The notes: generated by a model from the sequence alone, not told the origin. 45,324 nucleotides of DNA from Acidimicrobiaceae bacterium (GCA_002698945.1 NZZV01000116.1:1-45324), one strand, 5' to 3'. Counted from the first letter of the stretch, positions 8,019 to 16,428 are shown. A program made the numbers and translations.

Positions 8019-11000
8019 CTACCTCGACGTCGCGGTGCTGGCCTTTTCGGTGACGACCTTGCTGCTGCCACCGGGTTGCATGCTCACCCCGAGCAGGCTG
8101 TCGCCGGCTTCCATCGTGCGCTTCTGGTGCGAGACGATCACCAGCTGAGCGTCCTTGCGGAACTCGTTGATGAGACCGAGGAACCGGTGCAGGTTGACGT
8201 CGTCGAGCGCCGCCTCGACCTCGTCCATCACGTAGAACGGCGACGGTCGACTCCGGAACACGGCGAACAGGAACGCCAACGCCGTGAGGCTGCGTTCGCC
8301 ACCGGACAACAGCGACAGCTTCTTCACGTTCTTGCCGCTCGGCTTTGCCTCGACCTCGATGCCCGTGTTGAGCAGATCGTCGGGCACGGTCAGCTTGAGC
8401 TTGCCGGACCCGCCGGGGAACAGGGTGGAGAACAGGCTCGTGAAGTTCTCGCTGACGTCGGCGAACGCCGAGGCGAACACCGTCTGGATCTCCTGGTCGA
8501 CGGCCTTGATGACGCGGCTCAACTCGCGGCGCGTGGACCGGACGTCGTCGAGTTGCTCCTCGAGGAAGGTGTGGCGCTGCTGCAGCTCGTTGTACTCCTC
8601 GAGCGCGAGCGGGTTGATCGGCCCCAGCAGACGCAGCTCTCGATCGAGTTCGCGAACCCGACCGGCGGCGGTCGCTCCTTCGGGGAGCTCCGGCTGTTCG
8701 GTGGCCTCGGCCACCTCGGGTTCGACGTCGAGGTCGCGACGCAGCGTCTCGATCGCCGTCTCCAGCCGCAGCTTCGCCTCGGCCTCCTCCACCTCGGACT
8801 TGTGCAGCTTGTGCCGCAGTTCCTCGAGGCGTCGCTCGGCGTCGGTGCGTCCCTTGCGCGCCGTGTCGAGTGCGGTTGTCAGCCCGCGGACCTCCTCGCT
8901 CTGCCGGCGACGGCGGGTGACGAGGTCGTCGTGTTCGACCTCGATCACGCTGCGATGAGCGTCGACGAGACCGGCGAGCCGGTCGATCGCGACGATCGCC
9001 TGCTCGACCTGCACCCGACGCTCGGCGGCCAACGCCCGGGCCTCCTTGTCGGCTTCGAGGCGCCGTTCGGTCTCGGCGATGCGATGCTCGAGCAACTGCT
9101 TGCGTTCCTGGAGTCCGGCGTTGCGCACCTCGAGTTCGCGGCGACGCGACGACAACACGGCCGCCCGGGCTTCGAGCTCGGCACGCGCCTCGCCGCGCGC
9201 TTTGGCCGCCTCGGCCTCCGCCTGCTCCTCCGCGTCGAGCGTCGGCAACACCGCTTCGAGTTCGGCGATGCGGGTCTGCTCCCCCTCGATGTACGCCGTG
9301 AGTTCCTCGATCGATCGGTCGAGGTTCTCGCACTCGGCGGCCGCTTCGCGTCGCTGCCCGAGCACGCGGGACAACCCTTCGGACGCGGCGGTGAACCGGG
9401 CGTCGTTCTGGTCGAGTTGGCGCGTCAGATCGGCCTCCGCCTGGCGGGCGGCCGACTGACGTTCACGGGCACTCCGGGCTGCTTCTTCCGCCGATGCCAG
9501 CGCACGCGAGCACTGCTCGGCACGCTCCTGTGCGTCGGCGAGCGCGGCGGCGGTCGCACCGCCGGCGGCAGCGCCGACGCGCCACCCGGTCGGGGCGAAG
9601 CGATCCCCCGTCGAGGTGACGATCACCGCATTCGGGTGATCGAGCGCCGCGGCGACAGCGGCGCCGACGGAATCGACGCGCACCGCACCGGCGACGAGCG
9701 CCTCGAGGAGACCGCTCACGCCGGGGCGCCCGGAGCGGACATGGGGCAGCACCGGGTCGCCGACCGGCGGCGGTGAGATCGACCCGGGACGGCCGCCCGC
9801 TGCGAGCACCGCCCCGCTGGTGTCGGACGACTGCAGCGCCTCGAGCGCCCGCTGCGCCGACTCGGGGTTCTCGACGACGACGGCGGTCAGCGCCTCGCCG
9901 AGCGATGCTTCGACGGCCTCCTGCCAGCCGTGGTCGATCTCGACGAGGTCGAGCAGCGTGCCGAGCACCCCGTCGACGCCGGCGAGTCGTTCGGCTCCCG
10001 CCCGGGCGTGGGCGGCGTCGAGCGCGAGCTGCAGCGCCTCGACACGGGCGGCGGCGCGCGAGGCGGCGTCGTTCGCGTCGGCGCGTTCGGCGGTGAGCCG
10101 CTCGACGGCGGCGTCGGCTTCGATCCGCTCCTGTTCGGCGGCGGCGATCTGGTCGACCAGCGGCGACTCGACCGTCTCGGCCTGGGCACAATCGGAACGC
10201 AACCGCTCCGTGTCGGCCTCGAGCTGTTCGATCCTGCGGGTCAACTCGTCGCGGCGAGCCACGCCGCGGCGGCGATCGCTCTCGCTGCGCTCGACACCGT
10301 TGCGAATCGACCGGAGTTCACCGCGCACCTCGGCGGCGGCGCTGGCCGCCTTGGCGCTGCTCTTCTCGTCGTCGAACAGGGTCGGAGCGATCTGCTCGCG
10401 CTCCTCACGGAACGCCGCCTCGTCGGCCTCGAGTTGCTCGCTCTCGGGCTGTACCTGGTCGAGCGCGGCGTCGACCTCGTCGAGTTCGGCGCGGTAGGTG
10501 GCCGCGTCGCCCTCGAGGTTGGCGATGACACCGGCGTCGAGCAGCGACCCCTTGTCCCGTTCCAGCGATCGCTTGCGCTCCGTGAGCACGGCGGCCAGAC
10601 CGCGGGCCCGTTCGCGCAACTGCTCGACCTGCATGAGCCGGTCGGCGACGTCGCTCTCGCCGCGGGCAGACAACTCGGACTCCAGCGACATGATCTCGGT
10701 GTCGAGGCGCGCGAGTTCGGCTTTCAGTTCACCCTCGCGTCGCCCGGCGTCGAGACGGTCGGTGGCGATGGACTCGAGCTTGGTGCGCAGACCGGCGATC
10801 TCGCGTCCGGCGACGAACACACGCAGGGTGCGGAGCTCGACGACGATCTCGCCGTGACGGCGGGCCGCTTCGGCCTGTCGTTCGAGCGGGCGCAGCTGTC
10901 GACGCACCTCCCGCAGGAGATCTTGCAGACGGAGCAGGTTCGCCTCGGTGGCGTCGAGGCGCCGCTCGGCCTTCTCTTTGCGGCGGCGGTACTTGAGGAC

Positions 11001-11498
11001 ACCGGCGGCCTCTTCGATGATGCCACGACGGTCTTCCGGCCGAGCGTTGAGGACGGCATCGATCTGGCCCTGACTCACGATCACGTGCTGCTGACGGCCG
11101 ACACCGGCGTCGGAGAGCAACTCCTGGATGTCGAGCAGGCGGCACGGGGCGCCGTTGATCATGTACTCGCTCTCGCCCGAGCGGAACAGCACGCGGGTGA
11201 GGGTGACCTCGTTGAACTCGACCGGTAGGAGGCCGGAGGTGTTGTCGAGCGTCAGCCCGACCTCGGCGCGGCCGAGCGCCGGGCGCTTCTCGGTGCCGGC
11301 GAAGATGACGTCGTCCATCTTCTGGGAGCGAACCGACTTGGGAGCCTGGGCGCCGAGCACCCACGCGATCGCGTCGACGACGTTGGACTTCCCGGAGCCG
11401 TTCGGCCCGACCACGACGGTGACCCCGGGTTCGAGGTGCATGGTGGTGGAGTCGGCGAACGACTTGAAGCCCTTGAGGGTGAGGCTCTTCACAAACAC
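8019..11498 (-). CDS. smc: Chromosome segregation ATPase SMC
   Basis: An 1159-residue SMC protein that dimerises and organises the chromosome with ScpA/ScpB. The head begins VKSLTLKGFKSFAD with Walker A GPNGSGKSN (31-39) and the QGQIDAVLNARPEDRR segment. Two long coiled coils flank the hinge at about residues 500-650 (VDGVLGTLLDLVEIDHGW). The C-terminal head has signature LSGGERSLTALA and Walker B YVMDEVEAALDD. Start: two in-frame GTG codons lie six bases apart (11498 and 11492). I chose 11498 because a GGGG box sits five bases before it. The region just upstream is filled with 33-bp palindromes. Its order with mutM, rnc and acpP is the usual one. Confidence 0.95.
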   Translation of the reverse strand: MFVKSLTLKGFKSFADSTTMHLEPGVTVVVGPNGSGKSNVVDAIAWVLGAQAPKSVRSQKMDDVIFAGTEKRPALGRAEVGLTLDNTSGLLPVEFNEVTLTRVLFRSGESEYMINGAPCRLLDIQELLSDAGVGRQQHVIVSQGQIDAVLNARPEDRRGIIEEAAGVLKYRRRKEKAERRLDATEANLLRLQDLLREVRRQLRPLERQAEAARRHGEIVVELRTLRVFVAGREIAGLRTKLESIATDRLDAGRREGELKAELARLDTEIMSLESELSARGESDVADRLMQVEQLRERARGLAAVLTERKRSLERDKGSLLDAGVIANLEGDAATYRAELDEVDAALDQVQPESEQLEADEAAFREEREQIAPTLFDDEKSSAKAASAAAEVRGELRSIRNGVERSESDRRRGVARRDELTRRIEQLEADTERLRSDCAQAETVESPLVDQIAAAEQERIEADAAVERLTAERADANDAASRAAARVEALQLALDAAHARAGAERLAGVDGVLGTLLDLVEIDHGWQEAVEASLGEALTAVVVENPESAQRALEALQSSDTSGAVLAAGGRPGSISPPPVGDPVLPHVRSGRPGVSGLLEALVAGAVRVDSVGAAVAAALDHPNAVIVTSTGDRFAPTGWRVGAAAGGATAAALADAQERAEQCSRALASAEEAARSARERQSAARQAEADLTRQLDQNDARFTAASEGLSRVLGQRREAAAECENLDRSIEELTAYIEGEQTRIAELEAVLPTLDAEEQAEAEAAKARGEARAELEARAAVLSSRRRELEVRNAGLQERKQLLEHRIAETERRLEADKEARALAAERRVQVEQAIVAIDRLAGLVDAHRSVIEVEHDDLVTRRRRQSEEVRGLTTALDTARKGRTDAERRLEELRHKLHKSEVEEAEAKLRLETAIETLRRDLDVEPEVAEATEQPELPEGATAAGRVRELDRELRLLGPINPLALEEYNELQQRHTFLEEQLDDVRSTRRELSRVIKAVDQEIQTVFASAFADVSENFTSLFSTLFPGGSGKLKLTVPDDLLNTGIEVEAKPSGKNVKKLSLLSGGERSLTALAFLFAVFRSRPSPFYVMDEVEAALDDVNLHRFLGLINEFRKDAQLVIVSHQKRTMEAGDSLLGVSMQPGGSSKVVTEKASTATSR

Positions 11499-11570
11499 GG
11501 CGGCCCCGAATCTACTGCCCAGTCCGCCGACCCCACCGCATGCCACCCCGAGTCGCTGCGAACCCGACCC

Positions 11571-11642
11571 GGACACCTGGTGGATTAAATCGCCTGGGTG
11601 TCCACCGGTGGACACCTGGTGGATTAAATCGCCTGGGTGTCC
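11571..11642. repeat. Paired 33-bp palindromes, left array, pair 1
   Basis: Two identical 33-bp palindromes (11571-11603, 11610-11642) are separated by ACCGGT. Each has outer arms GGACACC/GGTGTCC and a centre GATTAAATC. The pair lies 73-144 bp upstream of the smc start, on the side from which smc would be transcribed. Confidence 0.9.
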
Positions 11643-11665
11643 GGCGCATCCCGGTCCTGCCCTGC

Positions 11666-11737
11666 GGACACCTGGTGGATTAAATCGCCTGGGTGTCCAC
11701 CGGTGGACGTGTGGGCGATTAAATCGCCTGCACGTCC
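11666..11737. repeat. Paired 33-bp palindromes, left array, pair 2
   Basis: The copy at 11666-11698 is identical to those of pair 1. It is followed by ACCGGT and a variant copy (11705-11737). In the variant the outer arms changed together to GGACGTG/CACGTCC and the inner mismatches became G-C and C-G, giving an uninterrupted 16-bp stem. Pair 2 lies 31 bp from the mutM stop codon. Confidence 0.9.
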
Positions 11738-11768
11738 GGCGCCAGGTGCGGTCGACCTGCGGACAGGC

Positions 11769-12620
11769 TCAGCGTTGGCAGCGGGGGCAGTAGTGGGTGG
11801 AGCGTTGGGCGCTCACGGTGAGACGGATCCAGCCGACGCCACAGGTGCGGCACCGCTCCCCCGGCCGGCCGTACACGTGGTGCGACTCCTGGTAGCTCCC
11901 CCCATCCCCGAACAGGTCGACGTACTGCGCATCACGCAGGGTCGAGCCCCCGGCGTCGATCGCCTCGTTCAGGATGCGATGGATCGCGCCGTGCAACCGT
12001 CGTTCCGACACGGTCGGGAGCTCGTTGCTGATCCGGTCCGGCCGGAGCCGCGCCTCGTGGAGGATCTCGTCGGCGTAGATGTTGCCGATCCCGGCGATCA
12101 GGTGCTGATCGAGCAGGAGGGGCTTGAGCAGACGTCGCCGGGAGCGCAGGATCCGGCGCAACTCCGGCAGCGAGAGGTCGTCGACGATCGGGTCGATGCC
12201 GAGCTGGGCGACGTCGGGCAGCTCGACGTCGACGTGATCGGGATCGAACACCACGACCTCACCGAACGTCCTCGGGTCGACGAACCACAGCTCGCGTCGC
12301 TCCCCTGCCTCGTCCGGATCGAAGTGGAGCACGACGTGGGTGTGCGGTGGTCGGGCGGCGCCGGCGGCGGCCACGAGCACCTGTCCACTCATCCGGAGAT
12401 GGATCATCACCTCGTCACCGGAGTCGAGCGGAAGGAACAGGTATTTGCCGCGCCGGTTGGCGGCGAGGATGGTCGTGCCGGTCAGTCCGTCGATCACGGC
12501 CGCGGCCGACGTACGCCGGACGGTGCGTTCGCGTCCGACCTCGACCCGGCCGACGCGCCGGCCGACGGCGTGCTGTTCGAGACCGCGTCGGACGGTCTCC
12601 ACTTCGGGGAGTTCGGGCAT
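11769..12620 (-). CDS. mutM: Formamidopyrimidine-DNA glycosylase
   Basis: A 283-residue Fpg/MutM that removes 8-oxoguanine and other oxidised purines and nicks the abasic site. The N-terminus MPELPEVETVRRGL supplies the catalytic proline and glutamate. RRGKYLFL carries the conserved lysine. A helix-two-turn-helix follows (LLLDQHLIAGIGNIYADEIL), and a C-terminal zinc finger ends ...STHYCPRCQR. The finger spacing CxxC-17-CxxC is one residue longer than the usual 16. The ATG at 12620 lies 4 bp after the rnc stop, so the two are coupled. It is flanked on its 3' side by the left palindrome array. Confidence 0.95.
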   Translation of the reverse strand: MPELPEVETVRRGLEQHAVGRRVGRVEVGRERTVRRTSAAAVIDGLTGTTILAANRRGKYLFLPLDSGDEVMIHLRMSGQVLVAAAGAARPPHTHVVLHFDPDEAGERRELWFVDPRTFGEVVVFDPDHVDVELPDVAQLGIDPIVDDLSLPELRRILRSRRRLLKPLLLDQHLIAGIGNIYADEILHEARLRPDRISNELPTVSERRLHGAIHRILNEAIDAGGSTLRDAQYVDLFGDGGSYQESHHVYGRPGERCRTCGVGWIRLTVSAQRSTHYCPRCQR

Positions 12621-12624
12621 CGGG

Positions 12625-13308
12625 TCAGGACTCGACGAGCGACTCGTACGCGTCGGCGGCGGCCGCCTGTTCCGCCGACTTCTTCGAGCGCCCCTCGCCG
12701 CGCCCGATCGTCTGACGGGCGATCATCACCTTGGCCCGGAAGGTCTTGTCGTGATCGGGCCCTGTGGAACTCACCTTGTAGTCGGGCGTCGGCTTGCCGT
12801 CGCGGGACAGGAGTTCCTGCAGCGCCGACTTGTAGTCGAGGCGGTGCAGTGAGTCGACCGCATCGTCGAGGCGGTCGGCAAAGAGGCGGTCGATGAAGTC
12901 GAACGCCGCCTGGCGTCCGCCGTCGAGGTAGACCGCACCGATGACCGCCTCCATCGCGTCGGACAGGATCGACGTCTTGTGGCGGCCGCCGGCCGCGTCC
13001 TCACCACGGCCGAGCAACAGGTGGTCACCGATGCCCAGTTCGACGGCCACCTCGGCGAGGGCGTTCGCATTGACGACGCTCTTGCGCAGATCGGTCAGCG
13101 CCCCTTCGGCGAGGTGCTGGAAGTTGTGGAACACGAGATCGGCGACGACCCAGCCGAGTACGGCATCACCGAGGAACTCGAGACGTTCGTTGCTGGCGTG
13201 GGGCTCTGCCGACTCGGCGACCCACGAGCGATGGCACATCGCCCGATGGAGGAGGTCTCGATCGTCGAAACGGTGGCCAAGACGCTGCTCGAGTGCGTCG
13301 AGGCCCAC
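12625..13308 (-). CDS. rnc: Ribonuclease III
   Basis: A 227-residue double-stranded RNA endonuclease acting in rRNA and mRNA processing. The signature NERLEFLGDAVLGWVVAD carries the metal-binding acidic residues. A second acidic cluster lies in SILSDAMEAVIGAVYLDGG, and a C-terminal dsRNA-binding domain runs from DYKSALQELLSRDG to KKSAEQAAAADAYESL. The GTG at 13308 lies 4 bp after the acpP stop, so acpP-rnc-mutM form a tight operon. Given the hairpin repeats around this operon, its own transcript may be a substrate; that is speculation. Confidence 0.95.
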   Translation of the reverse strand: MGLDALEQRLGHRFDDRDLLHRAMCHRSWVAESAEPHASNERLEFLGDAVLGWVVADLVFHNFQHLAEGALTDLRKSVVNANALAEVAVELGIGDHLLLGRGEDAAGGRHKTSILSDAMEAVIGAVYLDGGRQAAFDFIDRLFADRLDDAVDSLHRLDYKSALQELLSRDGKPTPDYKVSSTGPDHDKTFRAKVMIARQTIGRGEGRSKKSAEQAAAADAYESLVES

Positions 13309-13312
13309 GGGA

Positions 13313-13606
13313 TCAGCCGCCGACCCGCTCGTGGACGTAGTCGACGGCGTCGCGCACGGTCTTGAGGTCTTCGAGGTCTTCGTCCTCGATGCGGAACCCG
13401 ACGGTGCGGTCGGCGAGTTCTTCTTCGAGGGATTCGACCAGCTCGATCAACGCAAGCGAATCGGCGTCGAGGTCGTCGACGAAGGACTGCCCTTCGGAGA
13501 TGGTGGCGGGCTCGATCTCGAGGATGTCGGCCAGACGGTCGCGGACGATCTCGAAGATCTCGTCGCGCCCGATCGGGTCGTTGTTGACGTGAGTCTCTGC
13601 AGGCAC
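13313..13606 (-). CDS. acpP: Acyl carrier protein
   Basis: A 97-residue ACP with the phosphopantetheine attachment serine in DDLDADSLALIELVESLEEE. The acidic helices that contact fatty-acid enzymes surround it (FRIEDEDLEDLKTVRDAVDYV). It carries growing acyl chains in fatty acid synthesis and pairs functionally with plsX nearby. The N-terminus (PAETHVNNDPIGRDEIFEI) is about 15 residues longer than minimal ACPs. I chose the GTG at 13606 because a TAGGCT hexamer ends seven bases before it, predicting a leaderless transcript. The right palindrome array begins 75 bp upstream. Confidence 0.92.
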   Translation of the reverse strand: MPAETHVNNDPIGRDEIFEIVRDRLADILEIEPATISEGQSFVDDLDADSLALIELVESLEEELADRTVGFRIEDEDLEDLKTVRDAVDYVHERVGG

Positions 13607-13613
13607 GGCCGAC

Positions 13614-13619
13614 AGCCTA
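13614..13619 (-). promoter_or_regulatory. Predicted -10 element of acpP (leaderless)
   Basis: On the minus strand TAGGCT fits the TANNNT -10 consensus. It is separated by 7 nt from the GTG start, so transcription should begin at or next to the start codon. The same spacing recurs before nine other genes in the window. Confidence 0.6.
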
Positions 13620-13680
13620 ACCACGCCCTCCGGCGAGGTCACCGGAATGGCCCAACCACCCACGGTCCGCCCGCCCGAGC

Positions 13681-13752
13681 GGACACCCAGGCGATTAAAT
13701 CCACCAGGCGTCCACCGGTGGACACACAGGCGATTTAATCGACCAGGCGTCC
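13681..13752. repeat. Paired 33-bp palindromes, right array, pair 1
   Basis: Copies at 13681-13713 and 13720-13752 are joined by ACCGGT. They are close to the reverse complement of the left-array copies: arms GGACACCCAGG, centre GATTAAATC or GATTTAATC, right end GGCGTCC. So this array is inverted relative to the one at 11571-11737. Confidence 0.9.
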
Positions 13753-13771
13753 GCCACTCGTCCGGCCGAGC

Positions 13772-13843
13772 GGACACCCAGGCGATTAAATCCACCAGGT
13801 GTCCACCGGTGGACACACAGGCGATTTAATCGACCAGGTGTCC
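13772..13843. repeat. Paired 33-bp palindromes, right array, pair 2
   Basis: Copies at 13772-13804 and 13811-13843 are joined by ACCGGT. They differ from pair 1 of this array by a right arm GGTGTCC that restores pairing with GGACACC. The array ends 5 bp before the stop codon of the PASTA/propeller gene. Confidence 0.9.
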
Positions 13844-13848
13844 GGGGG

Positions 13849-15750
13849 TCAGGAGAAGGCGGCGGTGGTGACCGTCGGGGTGGATGCTTCGGGCGGGAAC
13901 CACACCCGGAGGCGGTCGCCGAGGGACTCGAACAGGACGCCGCCGTCGAGGCGGGTCCAGATGTAGTCGCCGGCGCCGCAGCACTCGTTGGCGAAGATGT
14001 CGCTCTGCGGCCAGGCCGTCACGGGTTGGTCGTCGACCCGTTCGCCGGTCCGGAGGTCGATCAGTTCCCAGCCCTCCGCGGAGGTGACGATGCCGCGGTC
14101 ACCCTCGATCGCTGCGAACGCCTGGCCACCAGGGCGCGCCCAGAGCCGCTCACCGGTCTGGAGATCGAACGCCACCAGCTGTTCCTCAGGTGGTGTGTCG
14201 TCGACCCACTGGCAGCCCAGGTCGTCGGTCCACGTGAGGCACTCCATCACCAGGACGACCGAGTCGGTGATCGCGCTGTTGAAGCCTTCCCGGCTGATGC
14301 CGCGGAACCCGGGCACCGACCAGATCACCTCGCCGGCGCCATCGAGGAGTTGCAGCGGTTCATCCGAACCGAACGGGTGGTCGAGCGTCGGCGGCAACCG
14401 GCGCAGATCGGCGGGGTCGCTCGACCACGCTTCGCCGGTCCACACCAGATCGGGGACGGAACTGCTCATCGAGGTTCCCGCGACGAGCAGCTCGTCGACC
14501 GTCTCGATCAGTTCATAGCGGACCACGTCGGGGGCGTCGCCGATCGCGAGGTCGGGATACGGGATGTCGGTGGCGGCGAACCCGTCGAGGTCGACGACGC
14601 CGAGGCGGTCACTCGACTCGATGGCGGGCGACGTCCACGACGCACCGACCAGCAGCCGCTGGCCGCTGACGTCCTGGACGACACGATGACCGACCGTGAA
14701 CGGGGCGGAGAAGTCGGAGCCAGTCGCGAGGTCGAACGCGCGCAGCGACGTTGTGTCGTCGTCGGTGGCGACCCACAGCTCGCTCCCGGCGGGAATCAGG
14801 GCGCTCCCCCATCCGGCTCCTTCGAGGCACCGTCGCCAACGAACCGAACCATCGTCGTCGACGATGACCACGGCCAGCACCTCGGCACCGTCGGCGAACT
14901 CGTGCATCGCCAACGCCACGCCGCCGGGGACGACCGCGGTCTGGAGGTACGGCGTCACCGGTCCGGCATCGGTGTCGACCACCGGCAGGCCGATGTCGAG
15001 GGACGGTTCGCTGCCGAGCGTCGTGAAGCGGTCGGCGGCCGCAGGGACGCTGAACCGTTCGGGGTTCTCGCCGAGACGTTCGACGCAGTCCGGGTTCCAC
15101 GCCGTGACGGCGGCACCACCGGCGACGTCCGGGTCGGCATCGGGCACCGTGTCGGGCGGCGGGGCGTCCGACTCGGGCGACACGGCCACCGTCAACTCGA
15201 CGACCGAACCCGACGGGACGAGCGACCTCGGCCCGGCATCGGCGTCGCCGAGCACCGACCAGGCGACCACGACGTCGTGCCCAGCGTTCTCGTCGTCGAC
15301 TTCGACGAGCTGGTACCGCAGGCCGAGGGCCAGCAGGTCCTCGGTGGCAGCACCGACGGTCGATCCCGTCCAGTCCCGCAACTCGACGAGGTCGTCGGCG
15401 ACGGTCGGCTCGCGTGGCGACGTCGGCGACGTCGGCGACGTCGGCGACGAGAGGGTCGTGGCAGGGGTCGGCAGGGTCTCGTCGGGGGTCGTGGCCGGGG
15501 CGGGGGCGCTGTCGTCACCCGAGCGCACCGACACGGCGACGGCTGCAACGGCGACGAGTGCGATGGCGGCGGCCGCCATGAACCAGGTCGCAGGCGTCCG
15601 ACGCCTGCCGCTTGCGGGCGCCGTCGAGTCGACCTCGACACCCTCGGCACGGCGGGTGATGTCGTCCCACTGATCGGGGACGTCGACCCGGTCGAACGCC
15701 TCGAGGCCCATCCGGTCGTCGTGTTCGTGACGGTCGTTGCGATCGCTCAT
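13849..15750 (-). CDS. Membrane-anchored PASTA-like and beta-propeller protein, probable sigma partner
   Basis: A 633-residue protein whose ATG overlaps the ECF sigma stop codon (ATGA), so the two are translationally coupled. Residues 1-50 are charged and cytosolic (LEAFDRVDVPDQWDDITRRAEG). Residues 54-75 form one membrane helix. A Thr/Pro/Ser linker with a tandem SPT repeat follows (100-112). Residues 121-191 look like a PASTA module (VGAATEDLLALGLRYQLVEV, then SLVPSGSVVELTVAVSPE). The rest has repeated aromatic/GD strands (VRWRRCLEGAGWGSALIPAGSELWVATDDD, LVAFDLQTGERLWARPGGQ) of the PQQ/WD-like propeller type. By position it may be an anti-sigma factor with an outside sensor; no canonical zinc anti-sigma motif is visible. 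Confidence 0.82.
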   Translation of the reverse strand: MSDRNDRHEHDDRMGLEAFDRVDVPDQWDDITRRAEGVEVDSTAPASGRRRTPATWFMAAAAIALVAVAAVAVSVRSGDDSAPAPATTPDETLPTPATTLSSPTSPTSPTSPREPTVADDLVELRDWTGSTVGAATEDLLALGLRYQLVEVDDENAGHDVVVAWSVLGDADAGPRSLVPSGSVVELTVAVSPESDAPPPDTVPDADPDVAGGAAVTAWNPDCVERLGENPERFSVPAAADRFTTLGSEPSLDIGLPVVDTDAGPVTPYLQTAVVPGGVALAMHEFADGAEVLAVVIVDDDGSVRWRRCLEGAGWGSALIPAGSELWVATDDDTTSLRAFDLATGSDFSAPFTVGHRVVQDVSGQRLLVGASWTSPAIESSDRLGVVDLDGFAATDIPYPDLAIGDAPDVVRYELIETVDELLVAGTSMSSSVPDLVWTGEAWSSDPADLRRLPPTLDHPFGSDEPLQLLDGAGEVIWSVPGFRGISREGFNSAITDSVVLVMECLTWTDDLGCQWVDDTPPEEQLVAFDLQTGERLWARPGGQAFAAIEGDRGIVTSAEGWELIDLRTGERVDDQPVTAWPQSDIFANECCGAGDYIWTRLDGGVLFESLGDRLRVWFPPEASTPTVTTAAFS

Positions 15751-16235
15751 CGGTCGTTCTCCAGGATCTCGCGGGCTCGTTCGGTCGCTCGATGGAGTCG
15801 CACGCGGATGCGGCCGGCGGGTTCGCCGAGCACTTTCGCGAGTTCGCCGGGCTTCCACCCGCCGACGTGGCAGAGCACGATCAGTTCCCGATCCTGCTCG
15901 GAGAGCACGGCGAGCCGTACCAACAGCTCGCCGAGACCGTCGTGACCGGCGACGTCGACGTCGGCGGCGATCGGGACGACGGGTTCGACCCGCCGCCGTC
16001 GCTGCAACTCGCCGCGGGCGATCGCGAACGCCGACCGCCACACCCAGGCCGCGACGTCGCGGACCTCGTCGCCGCGTCGGAGCACCTGCGCGAAGGCTTC
16101 GGCGGTCGCCTCGTCGGCGACGTCACGCGATCCGCTGAACGCGTAGATCGACCGCCACAGACGCGCGTGATCGGTGTTGTACACCGCTCGCACCCGCTCG
16201 ACGACCTGATCGGTCTGCATCACCACTGATTCCAT
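15747..16235 (-). CDS. ECF-type RNA polymerase sigma factor
   Basis: A sigma-70 family regulator of about 162 residues. Region 2 is visible in TDHARLWRSIYAFSGSRDVADEATAEAFAQVLRRGDEVRDVAAWVWRSAFAIARGELQRRRR. Region 4 is visible in LLVRLAVLSEQDRELIVLCHVGGWKPGELAKVLGEPAGRIRVRLHRATERAREIL. It would direct polymerase to a small set of promoters, probably including its own. I start it at ATG 16235; ATG 16220 is also possible. A longer reading would run into the repeat array at 16285-16545. The downstream coupled gene is the likely partner or anti-sigma. Confidence 0.87.
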   Translation of the reverse strand: MESVVMQTDQVVERVRAVYNTDHARLWRSIYAFSGSRDVADEATAEAFAQVLRRGDEVRDVAAWVWRSAFAIARGELQRRRRVEPVVPIAADVDVAGHDGLGELLVRLAVLSEQDRELIVLCHVGGWKPGELAKVLGEPAGRIRVRLHRATERAREILENDR

Positions 16236-16284
16236 CACGCGGTACAGGACGCCACGAAGGCATTCCGTTACATCCGACGGCAAC

Positions 16285-16333
16285 GTTCTCGGTGGCTCAG
16301 CATGCGCGAACCGCAACCACAGCCACCGAGAAC
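16285..16333. repeat. 49-bp GTTCTCGGTGGC palindrome, copy 1
   Basis: Perfect 12-bp arms GTTCTCGGTGGC and GCCACCGAGAAC enclose TCAGCATGCGCGAACC and GCAACCACA. It is the best preserved member of a six-copy family in this window. Confidence 0.85.
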
Positions 16334-16359
16334 CCGACGCCGCCTCACCTGCGCGCCAC

Positions 16360-16408
16360 GATCTCGGCGGCTCGGCATGCGCAATGCGCAACCACAGCCA
16401 CCGAGAAC
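16360..16408. repeat. 49-bp palindrome, copy 2
   Basis: Arms GATCTCGGCGGC and GCCACCGAGAAC. The interior CTCGGCATGCGCAATGCGC closely matches copy 1. It lies 26 bp from copy 1, in the same orientation. Confidence 0.82.
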
Positions 16409-16428
16409 CTCATCAACACCCAACCCCA

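Noticed and set aside
8076-9776. Long plus-strand open frame of 566 residues
   Set aside because: It is the complement of smc with no recognisable motif; smc shows all family motifs.
11637-11800. Open frames translating the palindromes (TWWIKSPGCPP type)
   Set aside because: They are repeats read through by chance; there is no start signal and the neighbours explain the region.
11571-13843. 33-bp repeats as a CRISPR array
   Set aside because: Spacing inside pairs is a constant 6 bp (ACCGGT). The only other spacers are 23 and 19 bp, the units are palindromic throughout, and no cas gene is near.
15422-15448. Nine-base tandem repeat GTCGGCGAC x3 as a regulatory site
   Set aside because: It is in frame within the Ser-Pro-Thr linker of the membrane protein and is explained as a coding microrepeat.
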